Below are positions 12,684-24,508 of a stretch of 64,000 bases of DNA, piece by piece (position 1 is the first letter of the stretch; each line of letters begins with the position of its first letter). The stretch is from Chelonoidis abingdonii (taxonomy: Eukaryota > Chordata > Testudines > Testudinidae), in the NCBI RefSeq assembly GCF_003597395.2, contig NC_133774.1:48394363-48458362 (forward strand). Direction: 5' to 3'. The notes under the pieces are model-generated. The model had not been told where the DNA came from and searched no databases. It saw only the letters and a program-made list of their open reading frames with translations. The position numbers and the translations under genes were made by a program.

Positions 12684-13748
12684 GTGATATCTGTGTAACT
12701 CCACTGCCCTTGATGAGTTTGTACAGGTGTAATTATTAAAATATAGTATAAAACTGTGATACATAGAGACTCCGGCTCATTCTTCTTAGGTGTGTTGGCT
12801 CTGCTGTGTTAATAGCAATGAAATGCAGCAATTTTTTTTTTTTTTTTTTTTTATCATTAGCACTAGTATTTGAAACTACACATATGCAGCAGATCTGTTG
12901 AGTGAAGATGCTTTTGCTTCTCTGCTGAGTCACAGGTTTTGTTTTTTAAGCTTTAACCATCTTAAGAGAAGGTACAAAGTTAGGAAGCTACATAAAATCC
13001 TATGCATGCTGTGAAAGCACAATTAAACATTTTAACTAATGCACTGGAGGAATAAATGCCCAAGATCAGTAGATTCTTTGGCTTCTTGGTCAGAGACTCA
13101 GAGTAATATGTTCATCTTGAAAATATTCTATGAAGAATGACTCAATGGTATTTTAACGTAAGTGACAGACTAGAATAAAGGCAGTATTGTGTAGAAAACA
13201 ATGATTTTATACATGCTTTATCAGATATTATCAAAGTTGTTCTGCTAAACAATGAAGCAGTTTTAGTATATTTACTTGCATATTTTAATATACTCCAGGT
13301 CAAAAAAAGGAGGAGAAACTCAAGGTATAAGAATTCAGTTTAAGCTGAAGGTCATTTTCAAACTTTGCCATCTGCTTTCCTGAATGTTCTGAACACAGTA
13401 CGACACAGCATTTGGTTAGAGTATAACTAACTGTTGAAGCACCCTACATTTCTGCAGATCCATGGTCATCCATCTTGAAACTAGCAGAAGCTCCCCTTCC
13501 ATCATGGGAGAAGGGAAAGCCCAGCTGCAACTCTCCCTTCTCCTCACCCCTACAGATGCAGCCCATTTATTAATGCCCAAAGGAGACCAGAAGCACTCCT
13601 GCAATGAGCACATTTGTGGGGTAAACAATGTACTACCTGGGTCTGAACATACTTCCCACTGAGCTGCAAATACCACATTTTTAATTAAATAAAAAAAAAA
13701 TCAAGTTACAGGCTAATTAAAGCCAGAAATACACAAACTAGAAAAACC
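12684..13748. other. intron sequence with a poly-T tract
   Basis: A run of about 21 T lies near 12832-12852. Otherwise no recognised feature. Confidence 0.5.
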
Positions 13749-13999
13749 CAGGGCCACCCAGAGAATTCAGGGGGCCAGGAGCAATGCAAGTGAGCTGCGG
13801 CACTTGTACTCACCCAGTGGCAGCCTGGGTCTTTGGCGGCATTTCTGCAGTGGGGGGCCCTTCAGTCGCTCCGCGTCTTTGGCAGCACTGAAGGGCCCCC
13901 TACCACCAAAATGCCAGCTGAAGTCCCGGACCACCGCCAAGCCAGGGCTCGCAGGGCCCAGGGCAAATTGCCCCACTTGCCCCTCCCCGAGTGTCCCTG
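13749..13999. mobile_element. hAT-type MITE, 251 bp
   Basis: It begins CAGGGCCACCCAGAG and ends CGAGTGTCCCTG. The flanks GAAAAACC (13741-13748) and GAAAAACC (14000-14007) are a perfect 8-bp target duplication. The interior has an inverted pair around GGGGCCCTTCAGT / ACTGAAGGGCCCC. Open frames on both strands are by-products of GC content. Confidence 0.9.
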
Positions 14000-15117
14000 G
14001 AAAAACCATATCTTAGATTGGAAGCTTAACATGACAGTTAAATCCTTAATTCCAATGCACCATAAATTACCATCTACTGCTCAAAACATATTATAGCTTA
14101 ACCAGAGCACAGAAACCCTCAGATTACTTACAGCTGGCTTTGAAGTTACTCTTGCTCACATCTCAACCTCCCTCACTTGTCAAACTCTTGACATCCTTCC
14201 AAAGCACTGGCAGCACCCAGCTGCCTCTCACTATTGAAATATATTGGGCAGCAGAGCTGAAATTGTCTTTGGCCAACTAACATCTCCCAAATAACAGCTG
14301 GCAAGCCAGCTCAGAAACTCAACCACCACAGTTTACTGCTTACCTGCTCTGGGCCTCCCAGCTACCTGTCTGTCATGTTCTGGGGTGCAACCCAGCCAAG
14401 TAAGAAGTAGTACCACTGCCTGCTCTGCAATCCTGGGTACCTTAAATGCTCTGCTGCTGCGGCCTACAGCCTAGACACCAGCAGCCCACAGAGACGCATG
14501 CAATGCCATGAGTGGGATGCACAGCACACACTAGTTCAGTGTTCTGACCTCAGCAGTCTGCCTACAACAGAACAGCCCCACTGGGACTTCCACTAGCCTG
14601 GGTTACTACGCACAAGGTGACTCCAACACATCCCCAGACCTGAATATCCACAAAACTGTCCGCCCTGAAGTGTCCAGCCCTCTCCTGGAAATTCAGAGGA
14701 GTAATAAGGTGTGTTGCTACTTTAAAGAGAGACAAACAGCAGCTTGCTGCTTTAACTGGCATTAACAATCACTTCAATTCATACACTGCACCGAGATTGG
14801 TTTAAACAAAAAAGACTGCATTTGAACTCACTTAAAAATAGAAGGATAAAGACCAAATGGATAGAAGCAAATAAAAGTAAAACACTTTAAGACTTAACAA
14901 GCTACAGCCTTGGTTCAGGATAGATTTCTTACCAACCTTTTTCTTTCCAACCATGGCTGATGTTCTCACTCAGGACCTTCCAAAGTAGTAAAAAGTGCTG
15001 GTTTCCCTCTAATTTCTGGCAATTGGGAGTGGGGAAAAAAAAAAATCTTTCCCCGTAGGAAAATAAATTCCATCCCCCACCCCACTCCTTTTCTGCTGAA
15101 GCATCTAGTACTAGCAA

Positions 15118-15180
15118 CTGTCAGCAACAGGATACTGGACTAGATGGGCCAACAGTCTGACAATTCCTACATTTCCTACT
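15118..15180 (+). repeat. CR1 3'-end fragment
   Basis: GGATACTGGACTAGATGGGC followed by CAACAGTCTGAC resembles the last part of CR1-type LINEs (GATACTGGGCTAGATGGACC...GTCTGACCC). Only about 60 bp remain, and no ends can be set precisely. Confidence 0.5.
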
Positions 15181-16914
15181 CTAACATCTCTATTTTTGTT
15201 TCTCCCATAGGAGCTGAAAAATTATGTTTGGCTTTTCCTACTCCTTGGCTCTCTTGGGAAGGGCTGATGTTACTGTACAACATGCTTCGTTTTTTCTAGC
15301 CCGTTGTACCCATCCAGATGAGCTATTAACTAATTCTATTGCAAATGCAGAAATTTCATGCCAATTTTAACTGCTGGGGGAGAAGATTCCAAATGATCAG
15401 AAAGAAACTCAGCAGCCACATGAGAGGCTGGTAAGAAACTTGAGACAACGTGGCTCATGCATACACACATACCTATCTACTGAAAAGTTATCTGGAAGTC
15501 CAAAACATGAAGACAGATCTACCAACCCTAAAAAGTTCGTGATACACACTTTCCTCCTCAAACTGCTCTATTATAACAACTGAAAGGTTCTTATAAGTAG
15601 TATGTGAGATGCCTTTGTAATCATCAATTATCTACTTGTTAACAGCCTTCCGAGTTACGTAAATGGCACTACAGCATGCACCTAACCAGCTATTAATAAT
15701 TAACAGTCTTTAGTAATCAGGTTACAAAAGCACCAGCTATGCAATGCCATCATAAAAGCTTTAAGGTTCTTCTGGAGAGAGACTGTTCCTGTACAGCCTT
15801 GAAGTAAGCTCAGAGTAAGTCATACATGTGCCACTTTCAGAAAATTCTGTTTCAAATGAAACTTGGCGATATCTTTTTGACATTAACAAGGGCGGGAAGT
15901 ATTGAATGCCATTTGTCTTGCAGTTAAATATTAATGGCTTTGAAGTTTAGAGGTAGGTCTTTAAAAAAAAATTTACAAGCTTATCCCTGACTTGTCAGAA
16001 ACCAACTGCTGTCAATGGAAAAACTAAACAAAAAATCCTAAATTGCAGTGCAAAGTCTATCAAAATTTCTTCAAGACACTTTAAAGCAATGCCTTTGAGC
16101 AATGGCAGCCCTCTGAAGTCCCCTATTGAGCAATGCCTTTGAGCATATGGTTGCTGGAGTGAGACTTCAAAATACAGGATCATCCCTGGAGCTTGACAAC
16201 TCATCCCTGATCAAACATTGCATTAAGTGGAAAAGCTTTTAGTTACTGGAGATAATCGGATTTCTTTCTGCACTGAATAGATTTACCACCACCAAAAAAA
16301 CTAAACAGTTAAATATCTAGATTTTCACCCCAATTCAGCAAAGATTTAAACATGTGAGTAGCCTCACTGCAGTCTATGGGACTACTCCTATACATAAGCA
16401 AGTCCTCATTCATGAAATCAAAACCAGTCATGTCACTCTGCAATACCTACTATTAAACACATACACATCTTAATTTATATATCTTCCACATCCTCCCAAC
16501 TCTTGTCTTCCATGCACCCCAAGGGAGCATGCCCCAGACTTCAGAAAACTGCTGTAGATATCTGCAATAGTACATTCCTCCCCCGGCCCACGCTTTGATG
16601 ATCAGCAAAATAAATTAATATTGACACTTAACTCAGATGCCCATATTATTTTAAGACCCATTGAAATGAAAGGGCAATTCAGGATTTAGAGCTGCTGTTT
16701 CAAGCTGTGGGCAAATGCAGGAAGACATCACTGCATCAGTTACTCATAATCATAACATACTTAACTATACCATCCTTTTTTAAATTAGAACCAAGACTCT
16801 GGAGAACAACTGAGAGGTCTGTCCATACCCTCTGGCTAATCCTTCATACTAAGTGGATGCACCCCACTCTTTGGAAAACACTGGCTTAAAGTTAGGCACA
16901 TGCATATGAATCAT

Positions 16915-17215
16915 GGCCTTGAACATGTATGAAGAGCATGCTCTGTGCTGTACAATATAGAAGACAACCCAAAGCCAAGGGAGTTTACAATCTTCAGCCC
17001 ATACCAGGAATCAGATTCATAGCACAGGTCTATGCAGCCCAGACTCTGAAGCCTAGAAGGGCTGTGGGCTTCAGAGCCTGAGCTGCAAGTTCAAAGTACT
17101 GTTTATGCAGCACTTAAAAAGACCACTAGCATGAGCCTCACTACCCCCAAGTCTGTCAGCCTAAACTGAGGCTTGCTTCTGGAGGCTGTGTAGACATACC
17201 CACAGCAAGCTATTT
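16915..17215. repeat. fragments of interspersed repeats
   Basis: CTGTGCTGTACAATATAGAA and GGGAGTTTACAATCTTC resemble the tail of an old LINE/SINE family (GTGCTGTACAAACA...GAGCTTACAATCT). Next to it, TGTGTAGACATACCC at about 17190-17205 resembles the terminus of a turtle DNA transposon of the TGTAGACATACC type. Ends are not resolved. Confidence 0.35.
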
Positions 17216-18257
17216 GTAAAAACATTAACTGCACTGTAATAGAATTCTCTCACCCACAACTGATGAACCTATATTTGGAATACAACAAACTAGTGGTTCT
17301 GAACATCTTCTATAGGGAAGTAAAATCTTGATATCTATCTAGAAAAGACTTCCATTATTTTATTTAAAAGGTAACACACCATATTTACCTACATGCCATC
17401 TGAGGGCAGTATAGAGACTAAAACAAATGTGTTTGTACTAGTTAGTGTGCAACTTATTTTCTTTCCTGGTTCTTACCTCTTAACCAATCAATACTTTGAT
17501 TTAAAAAACCTCATCATGTGATACTACTTTGACCTCGAGGAGTTCGGAATAAATATTGAAATGAAATGTCACACACACAGGTATATTTATTTAGTGACAG
17601 ATCAAAGTCGGTTTTCTGAGGACTCAAAGCAACAAGTTTCTTGTTTTTTTTCCCCCAAATAAATTTGGTAGTGAGATACTGAACATATGAGAAATACAGA
17701 CACTACACAACAACATTTTACTTCAGATCATCAAAGCTGCAGCAAAATCTGTAGGTCTCCCAGATAAGTGTCATTACCATTTCATTTCAGTGCTTGATAT
17801 CAGACTAATAATAAAGTTGAGACTGAATACTACTGCAGTTTCATCTCGGCAGCAGAGGAAAGAGGAGAAGTGTAAGTGCCATGAAAAAAGTTTCATTACT
17901 TAAAATTCATATAATTTGTAGGGTTTGATCCTTTTTAAAAAAAGGCCCACCATTTTCTCCCATGAGATGTCATATGTATTTTTCTTATCCAACTGTAGAA
18001 ATTCAGAAAATATGAAGTTTCACATCTCTTTTCACATTCTCTACTTTAGAAGTGGACAAAGCTGAAACAAGGGCAAAACTCATCAGAATAATGGCTGCAT
18101 GAAAAAGCTTCCTTATACTGGGGACTTCCTGTTTTCAGGTACATGGCTAAAATCCACAAACCCCAATCACGAATCTAGTCACATTTATCTAGACACACAG
18201 TTGTCAGCCTCTCTTGTGTTCTTCCTAGTCTGACAACTGAAGTTCTCTCCCACCAAA

Positions 18258-18449
18258 AGCAGCAAAGAGTCCTGTGGCACCTTATAGACTAATAGAACTA
18301 TTGGAGCATGAGCTTTCGTGGGTGAATACGACAAAGTGGGTATTCACCCATGAAAGCTCATGCTCCAATACGTCTGTTAGTCTATAAGGTGCCACAGGAC
18401 TCTTTGCTGCTTTTACAGATCCAGACTAAACACAGCTACCCCTCTGATA
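18258..18449. mobile_element. Penelope-like terminal hairpin insertion
   Basis: The 192-bp insert is flanked by a perfect 13-bp direct repeat, CTCTCCCACCAAA (18245-18257 and 18450-18462), so its limits are sound. It is mostly a long inverted repeat: GCAGCAAAGAGTCCTGTGGC near 18261 returns inverted near 18400, with the arms meeting around GTGGGTATTCACCCA. The single-copy tail reads ACAGATCCAGACTAAACACA. I believe this is the terminal part of a Penelope-like element, by memory of its GCATGAGCTTTCGTGGGTG block; a SINE or MITE origin is possible. The same family sits at the centre of the palindrome at 35440. Confidence 0.65.
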
Positions 18450-18697
18450 CTCTCCCACCAAACATTCTCCAAATAAAAATATATTAACATTACATAATCT
18501 TTACACCATGTAAGCACAAGCATATTTATTTAAATACGTTTAAAATTTCAGAACTAAGATCTCCACCATGGAGAGGAGAGGGAAAATGAGTTAAGCCAGG
18601 AAGGGCAGGGGGAGGGAGATGTACAGCAAGCAAGAGATGCAGTACTTTACACTTAGAAAGTCAACAGTTTTTCACCTAACTACAGTGCCCATTAAAC

Positions 18698-19320
18698 CAG
18701 GAGTGAACAAACTACTGCCCACAGTCAGGATCCAGCCTATGAGAGCTTCTACCTGCGGGATTGCCACCCCTGTGGTGCCGTAAGGGTCAAGGCAGGCTCC
18801 CTACCTGTCTTGGCCCCACTCCGCTCCTCCCAGAGGCCCTCAGGGAAGGGAGGACAGAGTGCTCTGCAAGTTGCCCTCGCCTGCAGGTACCTCCCCAAAG
18901 CTCCCATTGGCCACGGTTCCCTGTTCCCGGCCAATGGGAGCTGCAGGGGGTGGTGCCTGCAGGCAAGGGCAGCACATGAAGCCCTCTCCCCACCCCCCTT
19001 CCCCAGGGGCTGCAGGGACATCATGCGGGCTGCTTCTGGGAGTGGCGTGGGGCCAGACAGGCAGGGAGCCTGCCTCAGCCCCACTGTGCACCGCTGCCAT
19101 CCCAGAGCCACTCAAGGTGAGTAGTGCCAGGCTGGAGCCTGCATCCCAAACCCCTCCTGCACCCCAACCCCATGCCCTGAGCCCCCTGCCCCGAGCCCCT
19201 TCCAGCACACTGCACTCCCTCCCACACCCCAACCCTTTGCCTCAGACCCACATTTATGGTCCTGCATGCAATTTCCCCACCCAAATGTGGCGCTCTGGCC
19301 AAAAAGTTTGCCCACCCCTG
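18698..19320. mobile_element. hAT-type element, 623 bp, GC-rich
   Basis: The left end CAGGAGTGAACAAACTACTG pairs with the reverse complement of the right end, CAGGGGTGGGCAAACTTTTT. Flanks CATTAAAC (18690-18697) and CATTAAAC (19321-19328) are a perfect 8-bp target duplication. The interior has CCAATGGGAGCTGCAGGG in both orientations and a C-rich tract of CACCCCAACCCC units. The many overlapping frames on both strands are not genes. Confidence 0.9.
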
Positions 19321-19934
19321 CATTAAACAATACTCCATTGTTCTGCTCCTTCAGCTTGCAGGGGATGTGGCTGTAGGAGGGGATATCTGACATCACCATT
19401 TTTTACTATGGCTAGTAGGCATCTGGTACAGTCAGCATTCTCCTCAGCGTTCTTAAATGGAAATTAGTTGGAGATGATTATGCTGCCTTGTAGAGAAAGA
19501 TATTCCCCTACCACAGATGAGTTCTCTTTCCTTATGTTATATTTAAGGCCCTTTGTTTTCAGTTTATTGATTTTTAATTTAAAAAACTCCTACATTTTAT
19601 AAAAGCTGGAACTCAGTAAAAACTGAATTGGCCCAAAATTTGGGCATCTCTCAAATACAAGAAAAAATCCAATACATCAGGTAGACGGTGTTTATGTTAA
19701 TAGTAAGTTGCCTTGCATTTATACCATCTCTTCAAAAAAATCATGTACTGGACTCTACATACTTGCATGTATCGACTGTAAGTGTACACTTTCATGAAAC
19801 TAACTGCATTAAACTGCTTCTAATTTCAATATTCTTAGTTTTCTTTATTAGTTGCTTTCTTCCTGTCCTACCATTCCCCATTATTAATCCTGATGTTTAT
19901 CCAGAAAACTAGTGCTAGTTTTTGCACTGATTTT
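19321..19934. other. intron sequence before the duplication
   Basis: AT-rich unique-looking sequence; nothing supported. Confidence 0.5.
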
Positions 19935-22559
19935 TGGAATGAATTGCCTAGGAGCGCTTGTGGAATCTCCATCCCTGGAACATTTAAAGAGTAAGGCTTG
20001 ATAAAGACCTCCTATCGCGGGATCGTCTAGACAAGCTGTTTGGTCCTGCCATGAGGTCCCTTCCAAAGGTCCTCAGATGTCTTTATCGCCAATCTTATGA
20101 ATCTGCACAGAAGGCGGTATACATCTCTACGCAACAGGATATTTTAATTTAGTCATGCTTTGATGTCGCGAAGCTAAATTACCAAGGCCATGCCTCATAG
20201 ACTTTGTCGTTTTCTATTAGTCTCTGACTAACTGGTGGTTGAGAATCTGAAGCACGCCTTCTCCCTTCTCCTTCTGTGAGCATCTATACATCTCTTCCTT
20301 TTTGCGGAAGGGCTGCACCCTACAGCTTCCTTACTGCTCAGAAGGTGGAGGTGGAGGATAGACTTCGACTTTCATAGGGCCTGCCATGCCAACTGAGTGG
20401 CACCCACGGAGAAAAATTAGCAGTGCTTTGCCGCAACCCCCCCCCCCCGCGCAAGCTCCCACCTCCTCCGCAACTGGCCTTTCAGTCGTGCTCAGCCCGC
20501 CGCGCTGGATCATTCCTTCCCCTCCCTCCCAGCACCTCCCGCGCGTCCACTGCACGACCAGCTGTTCCGGCATGCAGGTTGGAGGAGCAGGACAGGGGGG
20601 GGACAGAAGAGGCGGTGAGGGGGCTTTGGGGAAAGGGTTTAGGTGGGCAAGGCATGGGGCAGAAGAGAGTGTGTTGAAGCAACCTTAGGACGATGGAGGG
20701 AACCAGAGATAATATTCTGTTATCTTGCATACCCTTTGCTCGTTCCTCTGCATTATGGTTCTCGTGTTCTTTCAGTCAAAAACATAGCCCATGCATGCTG
20801 ACCAAACCCTACTTATTCAATGCATCCACAGCAGTGAATGATACTGGAGTACTCATTTCAGCTAGTCTCCAGTAGTTTCCAAAACGCTCCAATGAAAACG
20901 GCCGACGGATGTATCACAGTAAAGTTTCAGTACCAGCTCGCAGTTATTGACAAAACAACAACGCAATAGCAGCAGCCCGCACGGAGCGGTCTGCAAACAT
21001 CACTGCTTTGTGTTATATTACTTTCAACATTTGGGATATGTTTTCTAAAAAGAGGACAGTAGCTTAGATGCGCAGTGGTGCCTGAACTCACAGGCGTTGC
21101 CAGGCATGGCGGCAGTTTTCGACCAGAACATCCAGTGGCAGCTATCAAAAGGGTCCCTGCAGTCCCGGTCATCGAGGGCCAAGCGCACGGCTTCCGCCTG
21201 CCCTGACTCGCAGGGCACTCCAGAGAGAGGACCGGGCCAGTGCCGCTCACTAGGCGCAGGGCAGCATATGCGGGCTCGCTTGACTGGGCCGGCCATCTGC
21301 CCAGTGGCCCAGCTCTTACTGCCTGGCGAGGAACCACGGCCATGGAGCTCCAGGGTGGTGCTGCGGGCACAGGAGTGCACAAAGAGCTCTTGTATCCAGC
21401 CTCAACACCTAGCACCATGCCAGCCACTTCGTAGAGACCCGCCTGAGCAAGCGCTGTCTGCAGAGCCTGCACAACCACATACCCCCTCTCACACTCTAAC
21501 CTTGCTACCCTAGACGATTAGACCCTTCGTGCACCCGCCAGCACCCGGGAGCCCCTTGCCCATCCCTGAAGACCTCCTTTTCACACCTTGACTCCTCTGC
21601 CTACTTGCAGCCACCCATCCCGACCAGAGCCCACACCAGCCCTCCCCACCCCACTTCCTGCCAAATGAACAATGAGCAATGCGGGGATGTGAGTGAGCAA
21701 GGGCAGGGCAAGAGGTGTTTGGTTTTGTGTGATTATAAAGTTGCAAACATCCCAAAATACTCACTCAACAGAGTTAATGTCTCAAACCAGGGTGAGAAAG
21801 TATCTGAACTGAACTTCACACTGTATCTCTCTCGCATGTCTAATGCAGATCACCTACTTCTAGTTCAAGAATTGGGACAGATCAAATAATACACCTGTCA
21901 AGCGCTGCAGAGGTTCCCCCCCACCCCTAGACAGAGGACACACTCCATTACCCTAGCAAGGCTGTAACCAAAAAGGGTTAGCAAGAGGTGATAAATATCT
22001 GAACACCAGTCTCTCCAAATTACATGACAACAGGATTACAACTTCGCGCGCTCATTGAGGCACGCTATAACATACTGACTTGTACCTACTGTGGAGCCTT
22101 CAATTTCTAAGCACATAATAAAAAAATCTATACTATCCATACTGAAGAGCATGATAGCTTATTTTGGATGTTATTGTAGAAGAAGAAGTACTGTTAACAA
22201 TATAAGTACCCATAAAGCTGTTGAGATGAACCTGTAAGTGATTCCATAGAAAGACTCATGTTGTCAGCACTCCTAGTTTCAAACATCGGACTAAAGTAGG
22301 AAAAGTCACTCCTACCAGCTGGTGTTACAGATACTTACTATATGGAATAGGAGGAAGTTTTGCCATCCAACCAGGAACAAATCTGCTATTACAGAACGTG
22401 GTGTAAGTCTTTAAAAAAATCAATACAATAAAAGGTACAAGTATTTGGAATAAAAAGACCCGGATCCGTTATAAAGTACTATATTGCAGTGGTGAGATAC
22501 TTAATGTTAGTTGTGGAACATACAGAATAGGCTTATCTCTAGGTCAGTTCTACGAGATC

Positions 22560-23438
22560 TAGGGGGGAGCAGGCCGTTTATACAGAGAAGTAAAGGAAGA
22601 GACAAGACAGAACTGCTGGTGGGAGAATACAAAATGGGTATCCTTAAATCTGTCAGTATACTAATGCGAGAGAGATGAGGGAATAAGCAAGAAGAACTTG
22701 AAATGCTAGAAAGAAAAAACTATGACAGTTTTGCATCACAGAGACCGGTGGCACATACACACGACGGGAATATCTCGGTAATGAAGGATACAGTTTGTTC
22801 CGGAAGCGACAGCAGGGGAAAAAAAAAAAGTGAGGTGTTGCCCTAGCACCATAGTATATTAAAATATACGGCTTCGGATGAGGTGTGAGAATGCGAAAAA
22901 TAGGAGACAGATTTTCAAGTCTCCGGGTCCAAGGATAAAAAAGGGGCGTAAAAAAAACAAGGGTGATGTCATGCTAGGGGTCTACCTATCCGACCACCTA
23001 CCAGAGGAGGGGATTGAGGCCGTTCTTTTTCTTAAAACAAACAAACTTCATTCTAAAGCACAGGACTTGGTGGGAGTGGGGGGGACTTCAATTTACTCAG
23101 ACATCTATTCTGGAACAATAACACAAGCAGGGAAAGATATCCAACAAGTCATGGAATGTATTGAAGACTTTTTTTTTTATTTCACGAAGGTAGGAGGAAG
23201 CTATTAGGGGTTAGGTGTTCTAGATTGTGATTGACAAAAGTAGCGGAGACTGGCTCAGAATTTGAAAGTAGAACGGCCAGCTCTTGGGTGACAAGTGATC
23301 ATGAACTCATTTCATGATTCTAAGGGATCGGTAGGAGGGACACAGAAAAAATCAGACGACAATGGATTTCAAGAAGGCAGACTTTAGCAAACTCAGGGAA
23401 TTGTAGGTTACGTTCCCACTGGGAAGCAGTCTAAGGGC
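22560..23438 (+). pseudogene. CR1 LINE, endonuclease part (copy A)
   Basis: Plus-strand pieces match the CR1 endonuclease: [16 protein letters not shown] near 22965-23000 (the family has [11 protein letters not shown]), then SIYSDIYSGT near 23090 where the family has [10 protein letters not shown]. Frameshifts are frequent. It is the counterpart of 31310-32181 in copy B and is cut by the solo LTR at 23439; its continuation (24457-24483) runs into the gap. Confidence 0.75.
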
Positions 23439-24456
23439 TGTATGGCTATAAATTCCCAATTTGAACCTTAGCGTGCAAAAATATGGGTACCAGCATGAAT
23501 CCTCTAAGCCTTAATTACCAGCTTAGAAGTTGATGTATGCTTGTCAACCTCAATCAAAAACCTGAGTCGTTTGATTGACTCTTGTCTCCACAGGAGGGGC
23601 CGGCAGTTAACTTCCCTGGGATCCCCAAAACCCAGATCCCCTTGGATCTTAATACCAGGAAAGTCAACTCTTTCCCTCACGTAGTTGCCACTCTAGCTCC
23701 CCTCCCTTGGTTTCCCCCTAGAAAATCACTGTGCCTTCAAACTCATGAGACACAACACGAAGGGAAAATAGCGTTTCTCCTCCCTTCTTTCGCACCTCCC
23801 TGGGTATCCAGAGAGAGAGAGAGAGAGGATAAACACCATCGAGCGGTTTTCCTCCCCTTCCCCAGAGGCTCCAGATCCCAAGCTCCATGAACCTAACACA
23901 AAGAGGAAATTTACCTTTCCTCCCACAAGTTCCTGAGCCGGATATATACAGACTTAACTACCTATAATAACCGGAGTACCAGAAGGTAAAAATCAACTAG
24001 ATCTTTAAAAAAAAAGTTTTATTTAAAAGACAAAAGAGCTTAAAAATAATCTCTGTAGTTTAGATGAAATATTACAGGGTTTCCAGCTTAACAGAAAATG
24101 ATAAACAGCTTATCAGGAAAAATACAATTATTAAAATATTTCCTAGCAAACTACACATTTGCACATAAAGAAAAAACCAAAAAATAAAAAGGGGACCGCC
24201 ATTCTGTTTTTCTACCTTTTGGTTACTTACAGGATTGAAACAGGAATAGAGGCCTGTAAAGACGTGTGGTGACCCTTTCAGAGCTAGGGCACCACCACAC
24301 ACAGAACAAAGGACCCACAACCAAACTTCCCTCTACCCAGATGAAAGTATCTTGTCTCTGAGATTTGCGATTAGTTGGTCCTCTGGTCAAGGTGTTGTCT
24401 GTCTAAACCTTTCCAGCTAAAAGAGACATTAACCCTCTAGATATCTGTTTATGACA
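23439..24456 (-). mobile_element. solo LTR inserted in copy A
   Basis: This is the reverse-complement relative of the LTR at 63030-63973. Shared blocks include the start of the family sequence TGTCATAAACAGAT (here, inverted, ATATCTGTTTATGACA ending at 24456), CAATTTGAACCTTAGCGTGC, and GGTACCAGCATGAATCCTC (inverted GAGGATTCATGCTGGTACC at 63908). It is flanked by AAGGG on both sides, a 5-bp target duplication with one extra C on the left. Copy B has the uninterrupted target with a single AAGGG. No internal retroelement genes accompany it, so it is a solo LTR. Confidence 0.85.
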
Positions 24457-24483
24457 AAAGGGAAAACAAACAATTGAAGACAG

Positions 24484-24508
24484 NNNNNNNNNNNNNNNNN
24501 NNNNNNNN
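24484..24508. other. assembly gap (25 N)
   Basis: Twenty-five undetermined bases, probably a fixed-size placeholder. The gap separates the broken end of copy A from a minus-strand CR1, so the order across it is not guaranteed. Confidence 1.

Larger units (their letters stand above)
14000..18257. other. intron sequence with minor repeat scraps
   Basis: No exon found. It contains a CR1 3'-end scrap (15118-15180), a small local duplication of GAGCAATGCCTTTGAGCA-like text near 16085-16145, and repeat fragments near 16915-17215. The rest shows nothing I can support. Confidence 0.5.
19935..24483 (+). repeat. large direct duplication, copy A (interrupted)
   Basis: From the CR1 3'-end block GGAATGAATTGCCTAGG onwards this sequence matches 28873-32181 in the same order and orientation: CR1 tail, the GGAGAAAAATTAGCAGTGC block with a poly-C run, a GC-rich repeat (about 21085-21730), intron-like AT sequence, then the 5' half of a CR1. 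It stops at the gap at 24484. Compared with copy B it carries many one-base indels, doubled bases and substitutions, spread evenly over all component repeats, and a solo LTR (23439-24456). Even scatter of indels is more like raw sequencing error than neutral decay. Confidence 0.85.

Noticed and set aside
18749..19399. Cluster of 70-155 residue frames on both strands, looking like a gene-rich spot
   Set aside because: They lie within the hAT-type element at 18698-19320 (8-bp duplication CATTAAAC) and reflect its high GC.
20927..21513. Minus-strand frame of 183 residues and plus-strand frame of 138 residues
   Set aside because: They fall in a GC-rich interspersed repeat that recurs in copy B with different frames; no conserved protein is recognisable.
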